Positions 14,699 to 20,785 of a stretch of DNA of 35,603 nt are shown here, piece after piece. A model generated the notes under the pieces. It worked only from the letters and a program-made list of their open reading frames with translations, searched no databases and had not been told where the DNA came from. Positions within the stretch are counted from its first letter, which is position 1. Each line of letters opens with the position of its first letter. Origin of the DNA: Pseudomonadota bacterium. Its GTDB lineage: Bacteria; Desulfobacterota; Desulfobaccia; Desulfobaccales; 0-14-0-80-60-11. The stretch covers positions 1-35,603 of the forward strand of contig JAHIKF010000008.1 in the NCBI GenBank assembly GCA_018897875.1, given 5' to 3'. The translations under genes were made by a program, and so were the position numbers.

Positions 14699-15381
14699 TC
14701 CGGGCCTTTCTTTTTCTTATGCTCCTCGCCCAGTTGGCTCCTGGTTGCTGCTCGGTGTCCAAACAGCCTGGCCAGCCTCTGGAAGACCCGGTCCTGTCCC
14801 AAGGGCTGCGTCAGAACCTGGAGAGGCTTTATCCCCATTCCTTCCAAGTCAGCCATCGGTGCATTCTCGAGGCTGCCGGCCGGCAGTTTGTCCTGGAAGG
14901 TTATCTTCGCGTCAATGAACCCGAGAGCTTCAGGCTCTTAGCCAAAGGGGACATGGGTGGCACCGTCTTTGAACTCCAGCAAGTTAAAGGGGAGAAGCCC
15001 GAGGTTGTCAAAAATCCGGTTTCGCTTCGACCTTCGTGGCTTTTGGAGGGAGCGGCCCGAGATATCTCCGTCCTTTATTTTCGGTCGCCACAACCTCAAT
15101 CGCGCCTGGTCCGGTATCAGACCGGGGACATAGGTCTGGCACAGGAAGTTAAGCCTGGTCTTTGGGAAGAATTTCACTTCCAGCCTGAAACCGGCCGCTT
15201 GCTTGCCTATATGCTAATTCAAGGGGGGGAACCGTTTTATCGGGCTGACTTCGGATATTTCGAAGCCTTGTCGCCAGGGGGGCGTGAAGTGCCGCGCACA
15301 ATCACTATCGTCGATCACCGCATGCACTATCGCCTGACTGTCAGAGTCCTGGAAATTGGCGAGATCACCGGTAATCCCTGA
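14695..15381 (+). CDS. Outer-membrane lipoprotein, DUF3261/LolB-like
   Basis: The 228-residue product has a short lipoprotein signal (MIRAFLFLMLLAQLAPGC; candidate lipidated Cys18, a somewhat loose lipobox). A beta-rich domain follows: FVLEGYLRVNEPESFRLLAKGDMGGTVFEL and YRADFGYFEALSPGG. The layout resembles the DUF3261 lipoproteins that accompany LolA-like carriers and MMPL exporters in aryl-polyene clusters, and the fold is likely LolB-like. It would sit at the inner face of the outer membrane and accept the product from the carrier encoded just upstream. Family assignment rests on layout and context rather than a strong motif. Confidence 0.75.
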   Translation: MIRAFLFLMLLAQLAPGCCSVSKQPGQPLEDPVLSQGLRQNLERLYPHSFQVSHRCILEAAGRQFVLEGYLRVNEPESFRLLAKGDMGGTVFELQQVKGEKPEVVKNPVSLRPSWLLEGAARDISVLYFRSPQPQSRLVRYQTGDIGLAQEVKPGLWEEFHFQPETGRLLAYMLIQGGEPFYRADFGYFEALSPGGREVPRTITIVDHRMHYRLTVRVLEIGEITGNP

Positions 15382-15394
15382 ATCAAAGGAAATC

Positions 15395-15769
15395 ATGATG
15401 AACATGTGGTCTGACCTTCAGGATTCCCTTGTCACCATCGATCCTGGAATTGAACCTGGCACCTGGGAGGCCAAATTCTGTTTTGCCCCCAGCCTTTCCC
15501 TGTTCAGGGGACATTTTCCCGACAACCCCCTCCTGCCCGGGGTAATGCAAGTGGAAATGGCGCACCTGGCCATGGTCAGAATCACCGGAGCGAATTATCG
15601 GATTGTCGGGGTCAAGAAGGCCAAGTTCACCGGACAAGTTTTCCCCGGCGACCAGATCACGGTCCGCCTGGCAGCCAAAGACCGGGAGGATTACCTCCAG
15701 GTCAGGGACCAGCTTAGTGTGGGGGAAAAAAGGGTGGGGAGCGTCATCCTGGACTTGCAGGCATCATAA
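15395..15769 (+). CDS. ApeI/FabZ-like 3-hydroxyacyl-ACP dehydratase
   Basis: This 124-residue hotdog dehydratase has the full FabA/FabZ active-site signature FRGHFPDNPLLPGVMQVE, with catalytic His40 and Glu54. It removes water from 3-hydroxyacyl-ACP to form the trans-2-enoyl intermediate. With no enoyl reductase visible in the window, repeated KS, ketoreductase and dehydratase action would leave a conjugated polyene. The ATG at 15395 (or 15398) follows AAAGGA at the right distance; a longer in-frame start inside the preceding gene is less likely. It is the catalytically complete partner to the ApeP-like protein at 7653-8087. Confidence 0.9.
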   Translation: MMNMWSDLQDSLVTIDPGIEPGTWEAKFCFAPSLSLFRGHFPDNPLLPGVMQVEMAHLAMVRITGANYRIVGVKKAKFTGQVFPGDQITVRLAAKDREDYLQVRDQLSVGEKRVGSVILDLQAS

Positions 15770-15778
15770 GGTTTCTAA

Positions 15779-17020
15779 ATGAGCATCGAGCCCCAGCCAG
15801 CCTTTAAAAAATTGGAATCTTCCCTCCGCCTGAAACAATTAATGGCCAGCCATTTTTATGAGCTGGATGAGGCCGCGCGGCGCGGGAGCCACAAAATTGC
15901 CTGGTGCTCCAGTGTGGGGCCCGCGGAACTATTGCGCAGCTTGGGCTTCCTGGTGTATTTCCCCGAAAACCACGCAGCCCTTTTGGGGGCCACCCGGAAG
16001 GCCACCGATTACATCCCCGCCGCCAACGCCATCGGCTATTCTCCGGAGATTTGCAGCTACCTGACCAGTGACATCGGTGCCTGCATCATGGGAGAAACTC
16101 CCCTGTCCAGAGCTTATCCCGGTATTACCCGGGTGCCGCCTCCGGACGTGCTGGTGTACAATACCAATCAATGCCGCGCCGTCAAGGATTGGTTCCAGTG
16201 GTACTCTCGAAAATTCCGGGTTCCCTGTCTGGGCGTGCAAAGCTTTCGCCAAATGGATGAGGTTACCACCCTGCATGTGGCGGCAATAAGCACGCAATTA
16301 CAGCAGTTAATTCCCCCGCTCCAGGAAATATCGGGCACCCGCTTCGACATCGACCGCCTGCGGGAAACCATAGAGCTTTCCCGGCAGTGCAGTGAGCTCT
16401 GGGGGCAGGTACTCGAGACTGCGGCTCATCGGCCCAGCCCTCTCACCTTTTTCGATGGCACCATCCACATGGGCCCCGCAGTTATTGCCCGGGGGACTCA
16501 ATCCGCAGTGGATTACTATATTTTTTTACTGGCCGAACTCCGACAGCGTATCGAGGCCGGGGTGGCTGCGGTGAATCACGAAAATTGTCGTATTTATTGG
16601 GAAGGAATGCCTATCTGGGGAAAACTCCGGGAACTGGCCGCCCTCTTCCTCAGACTCAAGACCTGCGTTGTCGCCTCTACCTATTGTAATTCTTGGATCT
16701 TCTCAGATCTGGACCCCAGAGACCCATTTGAATCCATGGCCCGGGCTTACACCGAATTGTTCATCACGCGAGCCGATGCCTGCAAAGAACGATATATTAA
16801 GCAAATGGTTGAGTTCTATCGGATTGACGGCATCCTGTTTCACGAAGCCAAGACCTGCCCCGACAATTCCAACAGTCTCTACGGGATGCCCCAGCGCCTG
16901 TATCAGCAACTTGGCATTCCCACAGTGGTAATCCATGGGGACCTGAATGACCTCAGGCTTTTCAGCGAAGAGCAAGCCGTGACACGCCTGGAGGCATTTA
17001 TCGAACAGGTCCAGGGTTAA
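15779..17020 (+). CDS. BcrB/HgdB-like subunit (benzoyl-CoA reductase / 2-hydroxyacyl-CoA dehydratase family)
   Basis: The 413-residue protein belongs to the family whose members bind a [4Fe-4S] or double-cubane cluster and perform one-electron, ATP-driven radical reductions or 2-hydroxyacyl-CoA dehydrations. Family landmarks are WCSSVGPAELLRSLGF, FPENHAALLGA, GYSPEICSYLTSDIG (cluster cysteine), VYNTNQCRAV, STYCNSW, HEAKTCPDNSN (another likely cluster cysteine), and the terminal TRLEAFIEQ. The YPENHxA and GYSxxxCSY region looks closer to benzoyl-CoA reductase subunit B than to classical HgdB. Family enzymes normally need a second related subunit, and none is encoded here, which may mean a single-subunit (double-cubane-type) enzyme. 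It lies 5 bp before its ATPase activator. Confidence 0.88.
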   Translation: MSIEPQPAFKKLESSLRLKQLMASHFYELDEAARRGSHKIAWCSSVGPAELLRSLGFLVYFPENHAALLGATRKATDYIPAANAIGYSPEICSYLTSDIGACIMGETPLSRAYPGITRVPPPDVLVYNTNQCRAVKDWFQWYSRKFRVPCLGVQSFRQMDEVTTLHVAAISTQLQQLIPPLQEISGTRFDIDRLRETIELSRQCSELWGQVLETAAHRPSPLTFFDGTIHMGPAVIARGTQSAVDYYIFLLAELRQRIEAGVAAVNHENCRIYWEGMPIWGKLRELAALFLRLKTCVVASTYCNSWIFSDLDPRDPFESMARAYTELFITRADACKERYIKQMVEFYRIDGILFHEAKTCPDNSNSLYGMPQRLYQQLGIPTVVIHGDLNDLRLFSEEQAVTRLEAFIEQVQG

Positions 17021-17025
17021 GAGAC

Positions 17026-17808
17026 ATGAGCGAACTTTACCTGGGCATCGATCTCGGGGCTTCGGCCACCAAGGCGGTTCTTCTCGATAGCCGCCGGCAG
17101 ATTGTCGCCAGGACGGTAGTGGCTACTGGCCTTGATTTCACCCGTGTAGGACAAGAGGTATTGGAGGCCGTCCTCCGACAGGCCGGAGCAGACATGGAGC
17201 ACATCCGGTGCGCCGTGGCCACCGGGTACGGCCGAAAAAATGTGCACTTTCCCTGTCTCAGCAAGACCGAGATCTCCTGCCATGGGCGCGGAGCTTATCA
17301 CTACTTTCCTGAAGCCATCACGGTGGTGGATATTGGCGGCCAGGACACCAAAATCATCAGGCTCGGACCGGATGGCCGTCTCCTCGACTTCCAGATGAAC
17401 CGCAAATGCGCCGCCGGCACGGGCGCTTTCTTGGAAGAGATGGCCCGCCGGCTCGATCTCTCTTTGAGCGAACTGGAGCAACTGGCCGGGCAAAGCCAAC
17501 AGGATGTCAAGCTCGGCTCGTATTGCACGGTCTTTACTTTTACCGAAATCCTGGCCCTGAGCCGCCGTGGGATAGCTGTCCCGGACCTGGTCAAAGCTAT
17601 CTTTAACGCCATTGTCCAACGAGTTACAGAGTTGGGCGTCCTATCCGGCAAGATCGTGGCCACTGGCGGGGTGGTAGCCTACAACCCCACTGTTGCCAAC
17701 CTTCTTGCCAACAGAATCGGCGTTGACCCCCTGATCCCGCCAGAGCCTCAACTTATCGGCGCCCTGGGTGCCGCCCTTTTCGCCTTTGAGGAAGCCGAGC
17801 ATGCATAA
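17026..17808 (+). CDS. ATPase activator of 2-hydroxyacyl-CoA dehydratase/benzoyl-CoA reductase (HgdC/BcrA-D type)
   Basis: This 260-residue ASKHA-fold ATPase injects low-potential electrons into its partner using ATP. The phosphate-1 motif is YLGIDLGASATKAVLLD and phosphate-2 is VVDIGGQDTKII. Cys128 in NRKCAAGTGAFLE and Cys167 in YCTVFTFTEIL are the two cysteines that hold the [4Fe-4S] cluster at the dimer interface; 39-residue spacing is the normal one. The helix-cluster-helix region is complete, so it should be active. It is 5 bp from the BcrB/HgdB-like gene and overlaps the next gene by 8 bp, so the three form a unit at the end of the operon. A low-potential donor such as ferredoxin is assumed but not encoded here. 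Confidence 0.93.
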   Translation: MSELYLGIDLGASATKAVLLDSRRQIVARTVVATGLDFTRVGQEVLEAVLRQAGADMEHIRCAVATGYGRKNVHFPCLSKTEISCHGRGAYHYFPEAITVVDIGGQDTKIIRLGPDGRLLDFQMNRKCAAGTGAFLEEMARRLDLSLSELEQLAGQSQQDVKLGSYCTVFTFTEILALSRRGIAVPDLVKAIFNAIVQRVTELGVLSGKIVATGGVVAYNPTVANLLANRIGVDPLIPPEPQLIGALGAALFAFEEAEHA

Positions 17809-19189
17809 ACCGCAAGATCGCCACATTTTAGACTTCCTGTTCCAGCCGCGCTCCGTAGCCGTCATCGGGGCCAGCAAGCGGCCGCTCACCATCGGCAACC
17901 GGATTGTCCGAAACTTGATGGACATGCAGTTTACCGGGCCCATCTATCCGGTTCATCCCAAGGACTCGGAAATTGAGGGTCTGGCTGCCTACCCCTCCAT
18001 TTCTCATGTCCCGGGGGACGTGGACCTGGCCCACATCATCGTCAAAAACGTCCAGGTGCCCCGCGTTCTGGCCGACTGCGCCCGCAAGGGTGTGAAGATA
18101 GCCATCATCAACACTGCCGGTTTTAAAGAAGTGGGGCCGGAAGGGGCCCGCCTGGAAGCCGAACTGGTTCGCCTCGCCCAGAGCAACGGGATTCGCATTT
18201 TTGGCCCCAATTGCCAGGGTATCATCAATACTGATCCGGAGGTAAATGCTTATTGCAACTTTACCTTTACCAAACCCCTGGCCGGCTATATCTCAATTTT
18301 TTCTCAGTCGGGGGGTGTGGGGGAGGTGATAAACAATCGCCTTTGCGAACTGGGCGAAGGGTTGCGCATGTATGCCTCCACCGGCAATGCCTGCGACATC
18401 GACTGTCCGGAGATCCTGGAGTTCTGGGGTGATGACCCGGATACCCGGGTCATCATCTGTCACCTGGAAAATATTGAAGACCCGGGAAACTTCATCAAGG
18501 TGGCCCGGGAAGTCTCCCAAAAGAAACCCATTCTCGTTATGCTCACTGGCCGCACCAGTATTGGGGCACGGGCCGTAGCCTTTCATTGTGGCGGGACGAT
18601 TACCGGAAGAATAGGGGACGAATCCCTGGCTGCCGAGTCCGGGGTTCTGGCATTCCGCAGTCTCGAAGAAATCTGCCAGGCTGCGCGTGCCTTTGTCCAT
18701 ATGAAAATTCCACGAGGCAGACGCGTCGGCGTCATCACCAACACGGGGGGGCCAGGGATTATTGCCGCGGATGAACTGAGCGAAGCCGGCTGCGAACTAC
18801 CCGAGCCGGACGAAGCAACCAAGAAAATACTCAGGAGTGCACTTTATCCTGAAGCTATTGTTTCAAACCCGGTTGATGTTCTGGCCACAGCCGGACCGGA
18901 GCACTTTAGGGCGGTGCTGGAGGCAATGCTTGGGGACCCCAATATAGATAGCCTACTCTTTAGTTTCGTTACGCCGTTTTTCGTGGATTGCGAGGCAGTA
19001 GCTCGGGTGGTGGTGGAAGCTAGAGCAAAAACCCATAAGCCGATTGTATGCGTGGTAATGACCGATAAAACTTTATGGAGTTCCACCTTAGAAATTTTTC
19101 GACAGGCCGGGATTCCTACCTACGCCCAGCCGGAGATCGGCGCTCGGGTCCTTGCGGCTATGACCACGTATGGACTAATTGCATCTTAA
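17801..19189 (+). CDS. Acyl-CoA synthetase (ADP-forming), alpha-type subunit only
   Basis: The 462-residue protein has an N-terminal CoA-binding Rossmann domain (RSVAVIGASKRPLTIGNRI, YPVHPKDSEIEGL, FGPNCQGIIN). Two ligase-CoA flavodoxin-like domains follow, with FSQSGGVGEVI, GNACDIDCPEILEFW and VISNPVDVLATAG-like segments. The phosphohistidine loop is VAFHCGGTITG with His262. The ATP-grasp (beta) part that makes the enzyme complete is absent here, so a separate beta subunit must exist elsewhere or the protein only binds or transfers CoA. These enzymes interconvert acid and acyl-CoA with ATP. It is the last gene of the plus arm and probably supplies or recycles the CoA ester used by the BcrB-like enzyme. 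The ATG at 17801 overlaps the activator stop and is preferred to 17768. Confidence 0.88.
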   Translation: MHKPQDRHILDFLFQPRSVAVIGASKRPLTIGNRIVRNLMDMQFTGPIYPVHPKDSEIEGLAAYPSISHVPGDVDLAHIIVKNVQVPRVLADCARKGVKIAIINTAGFKEVGPEGARLEAELVRLAQSNGIRIFGPNCQGIINTDPEVNAYCNFTFTKPLAGYISIFSQSGGVGEVINNRLCELGEGLRMYASTGNACDIDCPEILEFWGDDPDTRVIICHLENIEDPGNFIKVAREVSQKKPILVMLTGRTSIGARAVAFHCGGTITGRIGDESLAAESGVLAFRSLEEICQAARAFVHMKIPRGRRVGVITNTGGPGIIAADELSEAGCELPEPDEATKKILRSALYPEAIVSNPVDVLATAGPEHFRAVLEAMLGDPNIDSLLFSFVTPFFVDCEAVARVVVEARAKTHKPIVCVVMTDKTLWSSTLEIFRQAGIPTYAQPEIGARVLAAMTTYGLIAS

Positions 19190-19235
19190 TGTTGGCCTCC
19201 GTGGAGACCGAGAAAAATAGAGGATCGCGGTCATC

Positions 19236-19835
19236 TCACTTAAAATACCGGCCCAACATGAAAATTACGGACTCGACTCCCTTATTGTTATGATTCAATC
19301 CGGCGTTGGAGATGTGATGATACCGTGCAGCCGCGAAAAACGGCAACCCTGAACCAATCATGATTTCGGTGCCGATACCCGCCTGGGGATTGAAATTTAT
19401 CCGCGAGCCCTGCCCCTTCACCTGAAAGTCGGTATAGATAACGCCGATGCCCCCTTCGATATAGGGACGCGTATAGCGGGTGGAGATAAAATCCAGGTAA
19501 TATAAGGCCAGCATCCCCAGTGAGGTCATAAAGCGGGCCTGGGGTGTCAGGCTCGAGCCGATGGTACCCTCTAATTTCCACCGCAACAACTTGGGCGCCG
19601 GGTGATGCCAGACCTTGGCATAATCCCACATGCCAAAGGCCGAGAGTTGCAGGAAGCGGATATCAGACTGGGGCGCAAAAGTGTTGCCATAGATGAGAGC
19701 AGCACCGTAGCGACCGCGCACTTCTTCCTCCTCCGGAGCCTGGCCCGACGCCAGGCCGGAGAAGATTGGAAGAAGCAAGCATGCCAACATTATCGGCAGG
19801 AATAGATGTGCCCGGAAAGGATAGTTCCTAAACAT
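19236..19835 (-). CDS. PagL-like lipid A 3-O-deacylase / acyloxyacyl hydrolase
   Basis: A 199-residue outer-membrane beta-barrel protein begins with a signal peptide (FLPIMLACLLLPIFSGLASGQA). The C-terminal strand carries AARYHHISNAGLNHNNKGVES, which fits the PagL active site (His-x-Ser followed by NAG and a polar loop). The protein ends in FMLGRYFK with a terminal aromatic, as barrels do. PagL removes the 3-linked acyl chain from lipid A, which here could be envelope remodelling or trimming of the lipid made by this locus. It is the last gene of the minus arm, 46 bp from the converging end of the plus arm. Overall similarity beyond the active site is modest. Confidence 0.78.
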   Translation of the reverse strand: MFRNYPFRAHLFLPIMLACLLLPIFSGLASGQAPEEEEVRGRYGAALIYGNTFAPQSDIRFLQLSAFGMWDYAKVWHHPAPKLLRWKLEGTIGSSLTPQARFMTSLGMLALYYLDFISTRYTRPYIEGGIGVIYTDFQVKGQGSRINFNPQAGIGTEIMIGSGLPFFAAARYHHISNAGLNHNNKGVESVIFMLGRYFK

Positions 19836-19908
19836 AGTAGTAGCATATGCTCGCTTTTCAGAGTTATTTGTCGGTCATATCCAGATAAGTCCTTCTTCCC
19901 AATCAGGT

Positions 19909-20493
19909 CTAACCTCTGCGGTAAAAATACTTATTGATTCTATGTGGGACAATACGAGCAAGCTTGACAAGACGATCTTGAATATCATCTGGTTTAGCAT
20001 GTATTTGCTGAAACCATAACTTCTGCCCGGTCTTAGCGTCAAACAAATTAATGTCCATTAATACCATGGGGCCATAAGTATAAGTAACTACAGCTATTGC
20101 ATCATAATCATTTATGTTTGTGAAGCGCACCGTGGGCGGAGAGGTGCTGGCATCTACCGAGGCATCAGGGATAGTGTTCACTTTTGGTAAGGCTGAAAGA
20201 TACCTGGGCACTGATTCCGCAATTTTCCCTAAGATCATGGGGACATATTTTGCGTCAGCTCCGGTCCCCGGGGCGCACACAATGGCCAGACGGCCATACT
20301 TAGCTGCCCGGGTGCCTTGCATGGGGTAAGGTTTTTGTTCAGCGGGGGTTTCCACCGCCACTGACTTTTCCGCAGGTGCAGCCTCCGGCGCAATGGATGT
20401 TTCCGGAGTGGTCTCCGTGCGAGCGGAGCTGCCGGCGCAGCCAACCGCTCCCACCAAACAAGCCACCAACAAAACCATGATTGTTTTTTTCAT
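19909..20493 (-). CDS. Lipoprotein of unknown function
   Basis: The 194-residue product has a clear lipoprotein signal (KKTIMVLLVACLVGAVGC, lipidated Cys19). A ~40-residue linker rich in E, T, A and P follows, then a compact domain (YGRLAIVCAPGTG, YVPMILGKIAESVPRYLS, DYDAIAVVTYTYGPMVLMDINLFDAKTGQKLW) that looks like an alpha/beta fold. The phrase on a degradation-type DAKTG.KLW strand is reminiscent of envelope lipoproteins that assemble complexes, but I cannot name a family. AGGAG lies 7 bp before the ATG. A 292-bp gap upstream may hold its own promoter. It is probably anchored at the outer membrane. Confidence 0.8.
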   Translation of the reverse strand: MKKTIMVLLVACLVGAVGCAGSSARTETTPETSIAPEAAPAEKSVAVETPAEQKPYPMQGTRAAKYGRLAIVCAPGTGADAKYVPMILGKIAESVPRYLSALPKVNTIPDASVDASTSPPTVRFTNINDYDAIAVVTYTYGPMVLMDINLFDAKTGQKLWFQQIHAKPDDIQDRLVKLARIVPHRINKYFYRRG

Positions 20494-20785
20494 GCCAGTC
20501 TCCTATGAGGAATGTATGTCTATTTCATCCTTGTTTAGGTGTTATGGTTCCTGCATGCCTTACTCGCCTGTTCGGAGGGTGGTGCTACGCTGGAGAGCGA
20601 CCTGAACACCGACCAGAATTTAAATCAAGCACAGCTGCTTTAAATTTGCAAGGAAAAACCCCTGCTGTCTGGCACGCTAATTGAGTGGCAAAGGTTGGCG
20701 ATTATCAGGTGGTCCAGAGCAAAGCATAGCCTATATGTCACAACGTTCCATGAGCATGGTTTGGGCTTATATGGCCCCGGTGGCC
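20494..20785. other. 292-bp gap inside the minus arm
   Basis: There is no convincing gene. The gap separates the large oxidoreductase gene from the lipoprotein gene and is the widest in the minus arm, so the last two genes may have their own promoter. I saw no promoter good enough to name and no clear hairpin terminator. Confidence 0.4.

Noticed and set aside
19190..19235. Possible shared terminator between the converging arms (GGCCTCC..GGAGACC)
   Set aside because: The loop would be too small, the stem has a mismatch and no T-run follows on either strand.
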